Shown one piece after another: positions 15,878 through 25,457 of a stretch of 64,000 nt of DNA (position 1 is the first letter of the stretch; every line of letters starts with the position of its first letter). The translations under genes were made by a program, and so were the position numbers. The notes beneath the pieces are model-generated. The model saw nothing but the letters and a program-made list of their open reading frames with translations, did not search any database and had not been told where the DNA came from. The stretch is from Tenacibaculum singaporense (GTDB taxonomy: Bacteria > Bacteroidota > Bacteroidia > Flavobacteriales > Flavobacteriaceae): the NCBI RefSeq assembly GCF_003867015.1, contig NZ_CP032548.1:3229001-3293000 (forward strand), given 5' to 3'.

Positions 15878-17080
15878 TTACTTAAGTAATGGGTTTGAAT
15901 CTACTGCTCTAGTTGGATAAGGTAAAATATAAGAAGTTTTCCCTTCTAATTTCAAATCCTCCCATCTTGTCCATTCAAATGACATCTCCAAACGTCTTTC
16001 TTCTGCCAATGTTAAAGAAGATTTTCTAGCCGCTTGCAATTCATCTAATCTTGCTGTATTTCCTGCTTCTGCAGAAATTAAATACATCTCAGCAATTCTA
16101 GAAACTAATAAGTCAGAATTGTCTTCGGTTTTATATTTCTTTGAATATATATAACCGCCATTAGCATCTTTACCATCGAAATCAAATAAGATCTTTCGAG
16201 TATCTTCTCCTTTAACTAGAGCTGTTAAATCATCTGCTGCTGCAAAACAATTCCATGTTCTAGCCTCTGGACTCATAATCCACCCCCAAGAACCAACAGT
16301 TTCTGCTTTATTACCTTTATACATAAAGATAACCTCTGGATCTCTTTCTAAAGGGTTTGCTGCTAAAGAAAATTTCCCTGATGTAATTAATTCTTCAGCC
16401 TCTACTCCCGCTGCTGCTATATCTCCTTGTACTCTATAAACCCTTGCTAAAAGAGCAGAAGCTGCTTCTTTTGTAGGAGTCTTTTGACTTTCTAATAAAC
16501 TAAGTCCGTTAAAGCTTACACAATTTTCCTTTGCATATTTTAAATCTTCAACGATAAAGTTTAATACATCCTCTTTTGAAGATGGTGCAATAGGTGTTCT
16601 ATCATAATTTTCATCAATTAAAGGAACTCTTTCAAACATATCATATAACCTTAAGTAACTTAAAGCTCTATTATAACGTGCTGCTCCTTTTTGTGCTTCA
16701 TTTGCTGAAGGTACTTTTAAAATAGTATTAGCTCTATCAATACCTGCATAATAATCTGCATAGAAATAACTTAATAAAATGTCTCCAGCAGGCACTTTAT
16801 TTTCATAAAAGTTCTGCACTTGGAACCACTGAAACTTAACAGGCTTATAGTTGTCTCCCATAATTTCAGTATTCATGATAGCGAAATACCCATACTGATT
16901 AGGGTGTCTCATTTTTTTATACAGCCCTGTTAATAGCTTATCTACATCTTCTGTTGCTAAGTTTGCATTTGCATCTAAAGATGCTTCAGAAGGTATATCT
17001 AACTGATCACTACAAGATGTAGTTAAAGCCACAAACAGCCCAATGAAAAGTATTTTTGAAATTTTTTTAATCATCTTCAT
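15878..17080 (-). CDS. SusD/RagB-family lipoprotein (module 2), short form
   Basis: 400 aa from the ATG at 17080 (MKMIKKISKILFIGLF); the longer ORF start at 17098 would begin inside susC. Lipoprotein signal ends ...VALTTSC. SusD-like features: EASLDANANLATEDVDKLLTGLYKKM, GAARYNRALSYLRLYDMFERVPL, the IAEMYLISAEA helix near the C-terminus and RRLEMSFEWTRWEDLKLEGK. It is clearly shorter than the module 1 SusD (~554 aa), lacking much of the C-terminal insertions, so the ligand probably differs. It lies 4 nt after its susC partner and ends at a strong terminator. Confidence 0.9.
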   Translation of the reverse strand: MKMIKKISKILFIGLFVALTTSCSDQLDIPSEASLDANANLATEDVDKLLTGLYKKMRHPNQYGYFAIMNTEIMGDNYKPVKFQWFQVQNFYENKVPAGDILLSYFYADYYAGIDRANTILKVPSANEAQKGAARYNRALSYLRLYDMFERVPLIDENYDRTPIAPSSKEDVLNFIVEDLKYAKENCVSFNGLSLLESQKTPTKEAASALLARVYRVQGDIAAAGVEAEELITSGKFSLAANPLERDPEVIFMYKGNKAETVGSWGWIMSPEARTWNCFAAADDLTALVKGEDTRKILFDFDGKDANGGYIYSKKYKTEDNSDLLVSRIAEMYLISAEAGNTARLDELQAARKSSLTLAEERRLEMSFEWTRWEDLKLEGKTSYILPYPTRAVDSNPLLK

Positions 17081-17084
17081 TTTT

Positions 17085-20000
17085 TTAAAATTTAACATTT
17101 AACCCTATTAAGAACGATTTAACGTTAGGAATACCACCTAAATCAACTCCAGCTTCAATTTTACTTCCGTCAGTTCTGTCTTGACCACTTTGAGCTGTTT
17201 GATCTACATAGCTTACTTCTGGATCTCCACCAGAATATTTAGTAAATGTAAATGGGTTTCTTACTTGAGCATAAAGTCTCAAACTTTTTATAAACTTCAC
17301 ATCTGAATCTTTTAAGAAGTTAAAGTTGTATCCTAAAGTAATATCTGAAATTCTTAAATAATCTGCATCTTCTAAGTATCTACTAGATCTTTGAGTGTTC
17401 CATGCAGAAATTTCAGAAGATAAATGAGGCCTCGGGTTAGAAGCATTTGTATTTGTTGGTGTCCAATAGTCTAACATTTCTGTTAACATATTTTCAGAAT
17501 AAGATGGTGCTCCGACTGCTCCTCCATTTAATCCGTCCTCTTTAAAAAGTGCGTATACTTTTTTACCTATAGAGTACTGGCCACTAATTCCTAAATCAAA
17601 TCCTTTGTATTCAATAGAAGTATTAAAACCACCATAAATAGGAGCTATACCTCCTTCAAATACTTTTTTATCCTCATCAGTAATTTTACCATCACCATTT
17701 TGATCAACATAAATCATATCTCCAGCAGCAACTGTTTGTCCATCAACCCCATCAGCATCTTTATATGTATACTCTTCTGAAGCTACTCCTGCTGATTCTA
17801 ATATAAAGAACGAACCTAAAGCACTTCCTTCTTTAACAATAGAAGCGAACCCTGTTGTATATTGTCCTGTCTCAGACCCTACCTTTAACACTTCATTATC
17901 GTTATATGAAAAGTTAGCTCCAAAATTCCATTTGAAATTTTCTTTTTCGATTATTCTTGCATTAATATTAGCTTCGAATCCTTTATTTGAAATATTACCT
18001 ACATTTGCTAACATAGTTCTAAATCCACTTTCTTGTGGTACATTAACTCTACTTAAAAGATCTTGAGTTTCTTTTTCATAATAATCTAAATTAACATCTA
18101 TCCTATCAAATAAAGTAATGTCTAAACCTAAGTTTAAAGCTTGACCTTTCTCCCACTTTAAATCAGGGTTGAAAATAGTGGTAGCAGCTAAACCTGGTGC
18201 TTGATCATAGTTTTCACCAGAACCTATCAAGCTTTGCCCTGAAGCATAAGAAATACCTGTTTGGTTACCTGTATATCCAAAAGAAGCTCTTGCTTTTAAT
18301 TCATTAATCGCCGGTACATTAAAGAATTTCTCGTTAGAAATGGTCCATCCAATAGATGCTGCTGGGAAACTTCCCCATCTGTTCTCTTTAGTAAATTTTG
18401 AAGACCCATCATATCTTGTTGACACCATAAAATGATACTTTGAATCCCAAGATAACTGCAACCTTGTAAAATATGATTCTAATGCCATTGCTTTATAAAA
18501 GCTACGTCCTTGATTTATCTCCCCTGCAGAAACTAACCAACTCAAATCACTTGAAGGAAAGTTTTCTCCAGATACGAAAGAATCTTCATATTCCCATTTC
18601 TGGAACGAGTGTCCTCCTAATAATGTTAATTTTAGCTTATCATTAGCAAACCTATCTGTATAGGTTACTGTATTCTCAATTAAATAATCTCTGTTATTCT
18701 CTGTACTATAGTAACCGTAACCTGTTGGTACTCCATCTCCATTTAAACCTCTTCTTGTGTTAGGAGCATCATATCTATTGTATCTATTACTTCTTATGTT
18801 ACCACTAAAAGCTGAGTGCCATACTAAACTTTCAATAGGGGTTACATCGAAAAATAATGTACCTCCCAAGTTTTGCCACTTGTCAGTCACTTGTCTTTCA
18901 AAAGCAAATAATGGGTTTGAAAAGTTATGAACAGCTATATTACCGTCTGCATCATAAGGACTAACATCTGGTCTTGCTCCTAACGCATTTGAATAAGGTT
19001 GATATGTATTATTATCATCTGCAAAAGGTGTTGCTTCAGAGAAAGAAAAGTAAGAATTTACTCCTAACTTTACATAATCATTCATCTTCTGCTCCACATT
19101 TAACTTTATACGCCCGATTTTATAATTATCCTTTTTAATAATTCCTTCTTGATCAAATAAAGACGCTGATAAATATGCTCTTGTATTTTCTCCTCCTCCA
19201 GCAACACTAAATTGATATCTTTTAACTGTAGCATTATCTCTTAATACTAGCTTCAACCAATCAGTATTATAAGGGCTATCTGGTAATGGAGTTAAAATTG
19301 TTGGGTCTTTTGGTCCAGCTAAAGCTCCGGAAGCAATATCTTGCTCATAGTTTATTCTTGCTGCATCTGATACTTGCTTGTATTGCTCCGCGTTTAATAA
19401 ACTAGGTCTTTTTATAATATTTTGAAAACCATAAGAAGTATTGAAAGACACGGATATATCTTTTTGATATCCTCCTCTATTTGTCTGAATTAAAACAACA
19501 CCATTAGAGGCTCTAGATCCATAAATTGCTGTAGAAGCAGCATCCTTTAAGATACTTATACTCTTAATATCTTCAGGAGAAATCCCTGACATATCTTCTT
19601 GTGGCACCCCATCAATAATGTATAAAGCACTATTTGAAGCACTTAAAGAACCGTTACCTCTAATACTAATTTGAGTAGCATCACCTGCTCTACCACCTGT
19701 ACTTACAATTTGTAAACCAGAAGTTTTACCTTGCAAAGCCTGTGTTACATTGGCTACTGGCTTATCTTGTAACTGTTCCACACCTATAGTTGCTACTGAC
19801 CCTGTTAAGTCCTTTTTAGAAGTTGATCCATATCCAACAATGACTATCTCTTCTAATAAGTTAGCGTCTTCTTGCATTAAAACATTAAGCTCTGATCCTG
19901 CACCTACTGCTTTTTCAGTCACTTTCATTCCTACAAAACTAAACACTAAAATATCTCCCTCTTTTGCATTTAATGAATACTTACCATCAAAGTCTGTTTC

Positions 20001-20159
20001 TGTACCTGTAGTTGTACCCTTTAAAATTACATTTACACCTGGTAAAGGTCCTGAACTATCAGACACCACTCCGGTGATTTTTTTCTCCTGCGCACTAACA
20101 TTTAGCAAAAAGCTAAAAAAGAACAATACACAGATCACATTTTTAAAATGTAGATTCAT
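17085..20159 (-). CDS. SusC/RagA-family TonB-dependent outer-membrane receptor (module 2)
   Basis: 1024 aa. Signal peptide (ICVLFFFSFLLNVSAQ), carboxypeptidase-regulatory-like domain (ITGVVSDSSGPLPGVNVILKG ... VFSFVGMKV), plug (EIVIVGYGSTSKKDLTGSVATI, SIRGNGSLSASNSALYIIDGV, SISILKDAASTAIYGSRASNGVV), then the barrel ending in FLIGLNVKF. It is related to the module 1 SusC but divergent in the barrel. With the following susD it forms a second nutrient-uptake pair. There is no hybrid two-component regulator or sus-type anti-sigma gene beside it; the nearest regulator is the divergent LytTR gene. Confidence 0.95.
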   Translation of the reverse strand: MNLHFKNVICVLFFFSFLLNVSAQEKKITGVVSDSSGPLPGVNVILKGTTTGTETDFDGKYSLNAKEGDILVFSFVGMKVTEKAVGAGSELNVLMQEDANLLEEIVIVGYGSTSKKDLTGSVATIGVEQLQDKPVANVTQALQGKTSGLQIVSTGGRAGDATQISIRGNGSLSASNSALYIIDGVPQEDMSGISPEDIKSISILKDAASTAIYGSRASNGVVLIQTNRGGYQKDISVSFNTSYGFQNIIKRPSLLNAEQYKQVSDAARINYEQDIASGALAGPKDPTILTPLPDSPYNTDWLKLVLRDNATVKRYQFSVAGGGENTRAYLSASLFDQEGIIKKDNYKIGRIKLNVEQKMNDYVKLGVNSYFSFSEATPFADDNNTYQPYSNALGARPDVSPYDADGNIAVHNFSNPLFAFERQVTDKWQNLGGTLFFDVTPIESLVWHSAFSGNIRSNRYNRYDAPNTRRGLNGDGVPTGYGYYSTENNRDYLIENTVTYTDRFANDKLKLTLLGGHSFQKWEYEDSFVSGENFPSSDLSWLVSAGEINQGRSFYKAMALESYFTRLQLSWDSKYHFMVSTRYDGSSKFTKENRWGSFPAASIGWTISNEKFFNVPAINELKARASFGYTGNQTGISYASGQSLIGSGENYDQAPGLAATTIFNPDLKWEKGQALNLGLDITLFDRIDVNLDYYEKETQDLLSRVNVPQESGFRTMLANVGNISNKGFEANINARIIEKENFKWNFGANFSYNDNEVLKVGSETGQYTTGFASIVKEGSALGSFFILESAGVASEEYTYKDADGVDGQTVAAGDMIYVDQNGDGKITDEDKKVFEGGIAPIYGGFNTSIEYKGFDLGISGQYSIGKKVYALFKEDGLNGGAVGAPSYSENMLTEMLDYWTPTNTNASNPRPHLSSEISAWNTQRSSRYLEDADYLRISDITLGYNFNFLKDSDVKFIKSLRLYAQVRNPFTFTKYSGGDPEVSYVDQTAQSGQDRTDGSKIEAGVDLGGIPNVKSFLIGLNVKF

Positions 20160-20549
20160 AAATTATTAAATTTTTATTAATTAACAGTTGTAAATCTAAA
20201 GGCTATAAGTTTTTGTTAACACCTATTTGAAGTTAATAACCTTTAATTTGATGTGAAAAAACAATTTTAAGAAGTCGACAACACACACTCCAAAAACAGT
20301 CAAATGTTAATTAATGTTAATTTTTTTAAAAACCCTATATTTTGATCGAATTGTAGAGGGGTTCTTCTTTATTTTTGCAGCTCGATTTATTTAAATAATA
20401 AGTAAGCAAATCCCTTCTATTTACTAATTATAATCAGACTATAAGCTTTAACAAATAATTAAAGTTTTAATATTCATTTAACTAAACTTTAATAAATTAA
20501 AAGTTAGGGTATCTCCTAGTTTTAGCTGTTATAGCTACAAGAAAACAAA
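20160..20549. other. Intergenic region between divergent susC module 2 and LytTR regulator
   Basis: 390 bases, AT-rich, no ORF or strong hairpin. The only element I can defend is an exact TATTTTTG -7 box on the plus strand at 20370-20377, preceded by TTG at 20351-20353 (16 nt, shorter than the ~19-20 seen elsewhere here). It would give the LytTR gene a ~170-nt leader. No exact box is found for susC on the minus strand. Confidence 0.4.
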
Positions 20550-21326
20550 ATGTATATGAAAATATCAATTCTAATCGTTGACAACGAAAAAGCTGCTAGG
20601 TCAAGATTTAAAAAATTAGTTAATGACTATAGTTTTATCGAAATTGTAGATGAATGCTCAAATGGTTTGGATGCCATAGAGAAAATAAATATTTTAAATC
20701 CTGATGTAGTTTATCTTGATACAAAAATCAACAACATGACAGGGTTTGATATTATAGAAAAGATAACTTTACCTAAAAAACCTATTTTTATTTTCACAGC
20801 TTCTTCTAATGAGCATGCTGTAAAAGCTTTTGATTATTTTGCCTTTGATTACCTTTTAAAACCCCTAGAGGAAGACAGGTTTTACGCTTCAATTAAAAAG
20901 GTTATAGATTATAAAAAAATAGAAAACCTTTCTAGCTTAGATAACATCTTAGATCTTGTAAAAGAAAAAACTCCAATTGAAATACCCGTAAAAGGAACCA
21001 AGATTAATATTAAATCTGGAAATAAAATAATTTTCTTAGAACGAAATTCTATTAAATACATTTCTGCTTCTGGTTATTATGTAGAAATTTTTACTACCGA
21101 TAATAAGAAATACTTATTAAGAGAATCTCTTTCAAGTATAATAAAAAGATTAAACTCTAACCTTTTTATTAGAATTCACAGATCAACAATTATCAACTCT
21201 AATTTTATTGATGAAATTATTACTTCTAATTATGGTGAAACAGATGTAAAAATCAATGATAATAAAACTTTCAGAGTAAGCAAAAGCTATAAAAAAGACT
21301 TTCAAGAACTCATGGGAGTTAAATAA
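20550..21326 (+). CDS. LytTR-family response regulator (orphan)
   Basis: 258 aa: receiver domain (residues ~4-125) with phospho-acceptor D57 in VVYLDTKINNMTG, the F/Y switch region and K in YLLKPLEEDRF, then a LytTR DNA-binding domain (~150-255; KIIFLERNSIKYISASGYYVEIF ... FIRIHRSTIINSNFIDEI). The first acidic pair is D11-N12 rather than the usual Asp-Asp, so metal binding may be weaker. No sensor kinase is adjacent; the kinase at 23712 has its own regulator. Divergent position suggests, but does not prove, control of susC/D module 2. Confidence 0.85.
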   Translation: MYMKISILIVDNEKAARSRFKKLVNDYSFIEIVDECSNGLDAIEKINILNPDVVYLDTKINNMTGFDIIEKITLPKKPIFIFTASSNEHAVKAFDYFAFDYLLKPLEEDRFYASIKKVIDYKKIENLSSLDNILDLVKEKTPIEIPVKGTKINIKSGNKIIFLERNSIKYISASGYYVEIFTTDNKKYLLRESLSSIIKRLNSNLFIRIHRSTIINSNFIDEIITSNYGETDVKINDNKTFRVSKSYKKDFQELMGVK

Positions 21327-21348
21327 TTACTCTTTCTTTTTGAATCCT

Positions 21349-21356
21349 TACTTTTG
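21349..21356 (+). promoter_or_regulatory. -7 promoter element (TACTTTTG) 4 nt before an ATG
   Basis: Exact TAnnTTTG match whose last base is separated from the ATG at 21361 by only 4 nt, so transcription should start at or next to the A of ATG (leaderless mRNA). It also argues against the longer ORF start at 21340, which is upstream of the box. Confidence 0.55.
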
Positions 21357-21360
21357 CTTA

Positions 21361-22119
21361 ATGAGTATTGATAAAAAGTATAAAAAAATAATTTCTTTGG
21401 TTCCAAGTCAAACAGAACTTTTGGTTGATTTGGGACTTGAAGACAGCATTGTGGGAGTAACAAAATTCTGCATTCACCCAAAACATCTTTTAAAAACAAA
21501 AACAGTAGTTGGTGGTACAAAAAATATAAAAATAGATAAGATCAAGGAACTTCAACCTGACATAATCTTATGTAACAAAGAAGAAAACACTAAAGAAATA
21601 GTTGAAGCCTGCCAACAAATAGCATTCACTCATGTATCTGATATTTTTACACTTACTGATTCCTTAGAGCTAATTTCTCTTTATGGGAGTTTTTTTGAAA
21701 AGCAAGTTGAAGCCAGAAAAATGATTCGTGAATTAGAATCAAAAATAACTGATTTTAAAAAGTTTATTGCAAATCAAAGAAATAGAAAAGTAGCTTATTT
21801 TATTTGGAGAAATCCCTGGATGGTTGCTGCTAATAATACTTTTATAAACCATTTACTAGAATTAAATAAGTTTGAAAATATTTATGCCAATGAAGTAAGA
21901 TACCCTGAAGTTAACTTAAAAGATATCTACAAGAAAAAACCAGAACTGATTTTACTTTCTTCAGAACCTTTTCCTTTTAAAGAAAAACATATTATTGAAA
22001 TAAAAGAGCACGCAAGCAAAAGCACTCCTATCTTAGTTGATGGTGAATACTTTTCTTGGTACGGTAGTAGACTATTAAAAGCTTTTGATTACTTTAAGGA
22101 GTTACACAACGGGGTTTGA
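21361..22119 (+). CDS. BtuF-like helical-backbone metal receptor protein without signal peptide
   Basis: 252 aa, Peripla_BP_2 (PF01497)-type: IISLVPSQTELLVDLGLEDSIVGVT at the start is the classic motif of vitamin B12/iron-siderophore binding proteins, followed by GGTKNIKIDKIKELQPDIILCNKEEN, the long backbone helix (ARKMIRELESKITDFKKFI) and a second lobe with YFIWRNPWMVAANNTFINHLLEL. There is no signal peptide, so it may be cytoplasmic or use a non-classical location; such short flavobacterial versions exist beside no transporter. The ATG at 21361 is chosen because of the promoter box directly before it. Its 3' end overlaps the convergent small gene by 18 bp. Confidence 0.75.
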   Translation: MSIDKKYKKIISLVPSQTELLVDLGLEDSIVGVTKFCIHPKHLLKTKTVVGGTKNIKIDKIKELQPDIILCNKEENTKEIVEACQQIAFTHVSDIFTLTDSLELISLYGSFFEKQVEARKMIRELESKITDFKKFIANQRNRKVAYFIWRNPWMVAANNTFINHLLELNKFENIYANEVRYPEVNLKDIYKKKPELILLSSEPFPFKEKHIIEIKEHASKSTPILVDGEYFSWYGSRLLKAFDYFKELHNGV

Positions 22120-22299
22120 CATATCCTCATCTAAATATTTTATTCTATTTAGCTTCTCTAATATCTTCATTGCTTTGAATGCTGAGCGATCACTTTTGCA
22201 CTCATCTTCATATTTATAATCATTAGCTGTCTCAACCAATCTACGATATCTTTCTTCAAGATGTTTTCTGTATCTACGTAATTGATTAATTCTTGACAT
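22102..22299 (-). CDS. Small conserved-looking helical protein (65 aa)
   Basis: A highly charged helical protein (MSRINQLRRYRKHLEERYRR..., then FKAMKILEKLNRIKYL). It resembles short flavobacterial proteins of the Lacal_2735 type, but I am not certain of the family. Start at ATG 22299; the longer frame begins with a GTG at 22317 that adds six unlikely residues. Its end overlaps the convergent metal-receptor gene by 18 bp. Function unknown. Confidence 0.6.
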   Translation of the reverse strand: MSRINQLRRYRKHLEERYRRLVETANDYKYEDECKSDRSAFKAMKILEKLNRIKYLDEDMSNPVV

Positions 22300-22371
22300 T
22301 TCTAATTGGGTTAACACGGATTATAAATATACATATTTATTTGATTTACAACCATATAAAACACTTTGAAA

Positions 22372-22402
22372 TAATAAAAAAGGGAAAAACCCTTTTTTAT
22401 TT
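22372..22402. terminator. Intrinsic terminator-like hairpin
   Basis: A-tract, GGG, AAAAA loop, CCC, then TTTTTT (AATAAAAAAGGG with CCCTTTTTTATT). It works on either strand. It is 237 nt downstream of the DUF5694 gene on the minus strand and upstream of the 65-aa gene. The remaining gene-free bases, 22403-22638, show nothing I can support. Confidence 0.55.
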
Positions 22403-22638
22403 CAACTAACCTTCCTGATTCTGTAATTTATAAATCATACTTCTACTCATAAAATCTTCAAAAAATACTGTATATGCCCCCTCCAGAAATTATAAATATT
22501 CTATCATCATAATTCATTGCATTATATTAACACTTGAAAATATCCTTACATTTCAATGATGAAACTTTGTCACTTTATTTACTTCTCATTTTGTTTTTTA
22601 TATCTAAACTTTTAATATATAAATTTCTTCTATTTATT

Positions 22639-23505
22639 CTATAAACTATTAAACTCAACAAACTCATATTCTGGGGAATATTCTATCACATGCCTTAATA
22701 CAGACGCATGTCCATTACCTATAACTACTAAAATCCTATCTTCTTTTGTATGGTCTATTTTCTGAATATTTCTAAAAATTCGAAGATTACGGTTATACCA
22801 CCAAATAGATAAAAAATCTACACCTCTATTATTATCCAATTTAAAGTCTCCAACCAAATAAGCACCGTAGTTATTTTTGTGCCCCTCAATAGAATTCATG
22901 TGTTTAAAATATTCTAGTAAATTCACTTTAGAAGGCATTTTAGCATCCTCATCAAATGATTTTTGAACCATTTTGCTATAAGGATCCTCAGATTTAAAAT
23001 CATAACCTTTTGACAACTCCTTAATAAACTCAGGATTTAATTTAGACAAATCACTACTTAATGTATTTGCGTCTATAGAGTAAATAGTATCTAAGTTAAA
23101 ATCATTTGCTATACGCATTCCTAACTGATAATCCTCACCTCTAACGTTCCTATGTGCTCCTTTTTTATATTCTTTATAACTTTGATTCATATTCCAACTT
23201 GGTTTTGCTTCAATAGCTACTTTAGTTGGTTTAAACTTTTTGATATATTCTACTAATTCTGTTACTTCGGATTTTTTTGGTTCCTTCAATACATCTATTT
23301 TATCACTTTCTTTAGTTTTAGTATAGTCTAATCCTGGATAAGAAAAATGAAAGGTCCCAACCACTAACACTTTGGTTTTATCACTTGGGTAATAAGATGC
23401 ATAAGGTTTTAAAACAGTCTGATCTTGATCTAGTAGTTTTTCTCCTTTATTTTGACAAGAAAATTGTAACAATACTCCTAATAACAATACTAAATATTTT
23501 TTCAT
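22639..23505 (-). CDS. DUF5694 lipoprotein (TraB/EreA-like superfamily)
   Basis: 288 aa, lipoprotein signal (YLVLLLGVLLQFSC, Cys ~17). The mature domain has the motif set of DUF5694 and the related TraB/erythromycin-esterase-like fold: VLVVGTFHFSYPGLD near residue 50, KVAIEAKPSWN near 98, EDYQLGMRIAND near 124, and VIGNGHASVLRHVI near the C-terminus. In this superfamily conserved His and Glu residues bind metal and cleave peptides or esters, so a hydrolase is plausible, though activity for DUF5694 itself is not established to my knowledge. It is monocistronic. Confidence 0.78.
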   Translation of the reverse strand: MKKYLVLLLGVLLQFSCQNKGEKLLDQDQTVLKPYASYYPSDKTKVLVVGTFHFSYPGLDYTKTKESDKIDVLKEPKKSEVTELVEYIKKFKPTKVAIEAKPSWNMNQSYKEYKKGAHRNVRGEDYQLGMRIANDFNLDTIYSIDANTLSSDLSKLNPEFIKELSKGYDFKSEDPYSKMVQKSFDEDAKMPSKVNLLEYFKHMNSIEGHKNNYGAYLVGDFKLDNNRGVDFLSIWWYNRNLRIFRNIQKIDHTKEDRILVVIGNGHASVLRHVIEYSPEYEFVEFNSL

Positions 23506-23711
23506 TCTTTTGTTTTTAAAATTCTACACAAGAATACATTGTTAATTCAACCTATTAGTTTTTATTACACCAACTCCGGTTTCTTTTACACAAGCAGTTT
23601 CTTTTAACAAAGAACTCATGTTAGTTTTACAAAAACATGCTTTTATAATAACAAAACATTGATTTGTCCTATTTTTAATCTCTTAAAGAATATTCCACTT
23701 ATTTTTGAATA
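23506..23711 (+). promoter_or_regulatory. Intergenic region with -7 element (TATTTTTG, 23700-23707) 4 nt before kinase ATG
   Basis: About 200 bases between divergent genes. The TATTTTTG box ends 4 nt before the ATG at 23712, so the kinase-regulator mRNA should be leaderless. The rest shows no ORF or hairpin I can support. Confidence 0.5.
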
Positions 23712-24740
23712 ATGAAGCTTTCAAAAGAATTAAAATACAACTTACTTATTGTAGCTCTACTAATTTTATTAGATTTTGGTTGGGATTTTTTTACCTCATC
23801 TAATAAGTTACCGATAAAGTACTCTCTTCTTTTTACACTAACATTTAGCATCAGTTTTTTTACGGTATATTTTGTTAACTATTATTATTTACTCCCTCGT
23901 CTTTTTAATACGAAAAAGTATATACTATTTGGAGCTTCGGTTATTTTTATGGTTTTTGTTTTTGCAGGAATTCGTTTTTTACTAGAAGAAGTTCTATCTC
24001 CCATATTATTCAACATCAATAATTACAATATTAATGATCAAAGCATAATTTTCGCCTATTTTTTCGATAGCTTCATTTTCAGCTTTAAAGCTTCATTATA
24101 TAGCACTCTGGTATATTTATTTTTTAGATATAGAGAAAACAAAAACAAACTTCATTTATTAGAAATAAAACATCAACAAGCACAATTAACCACTTTAAAA
24201 TCTCAAATAAGCCCACATTTTTTATTTAATGTACTTAATGGTTTTTACATAGAATTATATGATGAACAACCAGAAACTGCTAACGATATTTTAAAACTCT
24301 CACATCTATTACGTTATGTTACCTATGAAACATCTGAAAATTTTGTTTTGTTAGAAAAAGAAATACAGTTTCTTAATGACTATCTACACTTCTTTAAACG
24401 TAGATATGAAAGTAATTTTTATGTTAGTTTAACTATTAACGGAAATCCTAAAAGCTATAAAATACCATCGTTAATTTTAATCAATTTTATTGAAAATGTT
24501 TGTAAGCATGGAGTTATAAACAACCCGAATAAACCTGCCAATATAAACATAACTATTGATGATATCAGCTTGGTAGTTACCACTGAAAACCACACAAATA
24601 CTTCTGAAAAATATATGGAAATAGGTATTGGAACTAAAAACGTTCGAAAAAGATTAGAAGTTCTATATAATGACAATTTTTCACTAACTTTTCAGCAAAG
24701 TAATAATATTTTTAACACCTATCTACAATTTCCATTATGA
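23712..24740 (+). CDS. LytS-type sensor histidine kinase
   Basis: 342 aa. Four predicted membrane helices in the first ~140 residues (e.g. LLIVALLILLDFGWDFF, ILFGASVIFMVFVFAGI) with no large sensor domain, then a His_kinase (PF06580) domain with H169 in QISPHFLFNVLNGFY, and a degenerate HATPase with N-box PSLILINFIENVCKHG and late glycines GIGTKNVRKRLEVLY. It overlaps the downstream regulator by 4 nt (ATGA), so the two form a two-component system. The signal sensed is unknown. The -7 box 4 nt upstream supports this start. Confidence 0.93.
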   Translation: MKLSKELKYNLLIVALLILLDFGWDFFTSSNKLPIKYSLLFTLTFSISFFTVYFVNYYYLLPRLFNTKKYILFGASVIFMVFVFAGIRFLLEEVLSPILFNINNYNINDQSIIFAYFFDSFIFSFKASLYSTLVYLFFRYRENKNKLHLLEIKHQQAQLTTLKSQISPHFLFNVLNGFYIELYDEQPETANDILKLSHLLRYVTYETSENFVLLEKEIQFLNDYLHFFKRRYESNFYVSLTINGNPKSYKIPSLILINFIENVCKHGVINNPNKPANINITIDDISLVVTTENHTNTSEKYMEIGIGTKNVRKRLEVLYNDNFSLTFQQSNNIFNTYLQFPL

Positions 24741-25456
24741 GTAAACAACTAACTTGTATTATCATTGATGACGAACCGCCAGCTATCCGATTATTAGAGA
24801 AGTATGTAGATAAAGTTCCTTTTCTTTCAGTAAACAGTACTTACACAAATCCATTAGAAGCCTTAATAGAAATAGAAAAAGGGACTATTGATTTAGTTTT
24901 TTTAGACATACAAATGCCTGAAATTACAGGCATACAATTATCTAAAATTATTAGTAATAAAACTAATATTATTTTTACAACCGCTTATCCTCAATTTGCC
25001 CTAGAAAGCTACGATATCGCTGCTATTGATTATTTGCTAAAACCTTTTGATTTTGATCGCTTTTACAAAGCTGTTTTAAAAGTTCATAAAAAAATTACCA
25101 AGTCAGACAAAAAAATAAACCAGAACACTGAGAATGATTATTTCTTTCTAAAAACAGATGGAAAAAACAAGTTTTCAAAAGTTTTTTTAGGTGATATTTT
25201 ATTTATTGAAGGTTTAAAAAACTACGTTTCGGTTTACCTAAAAAATGAGCAAATTATTACATATAGCACCTTAAAAAGCCTAGTAAGTAGTTTACCTGAA
25301 GATAATTTTATCCAAACACACAGGTCATACATTATTTCAATTAAGGCTATTGATAAAATTGAAAACGATTCATTATGGATACAAAAAAAAGAACTTCCTA
25401 TTGGCAACACCTACAGAAAGCCCTTTTTTGAAAAAATTGCTAGTAAACAATTATAA
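24737..25456 (+). CDS. LytTR-family response regulator, partner of the upstream kinase
   Basis: 239 aa. Receiver domain with the standard IIDDEPPA acidic pair, phospho-acceptor D57 in LVFLDIQMPEITG, and DYLLKPFDFDRF; LytTR domain from ~135 (FLKTDGKNKFSKVFLGDILFIEGLKNYVSVYL ... FIQTHRSYIISIKAIDKIE). Its start codon overlaps the kinase stop, so expression is coupled. The stop is 1 nt from the stop of the convergent DUF4197 gene and no terminator hairpin lies between them. Confidence 0.93.
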   Translation: MSKQLTCIIIDDEPPAIRLLEKYVDKVPFLSVNSTYTNPLEALIEIEKGTIDLVFLDIQMPEITGIQLSKIISNKTNIIFTTAYPQFALESYDIAAIDYLLKPFDFDRFYKAVLKVHKKITKSDKKINQNTENDYFFLKTDGKNKFSKVFLGDILFIEGLKNYVSVYLKNEQIITYSTLKSLVSSLPEDNFIQTHRSYIISIKAIDKIENDSLWIQKKELPIGNTYRKPFFEKIASKQL

Positions 25457-25457
25457 T

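Noticed and set aside
19750-20169. 139-codon plus-strand ORF opposite susC module 2
   Set aside because: It lies antisense to a conserved SusC N-terminus and has no family features; a shadow ORF, like many other opposite-strand frames in susC, hutU, icmF, recQ and gyrB.
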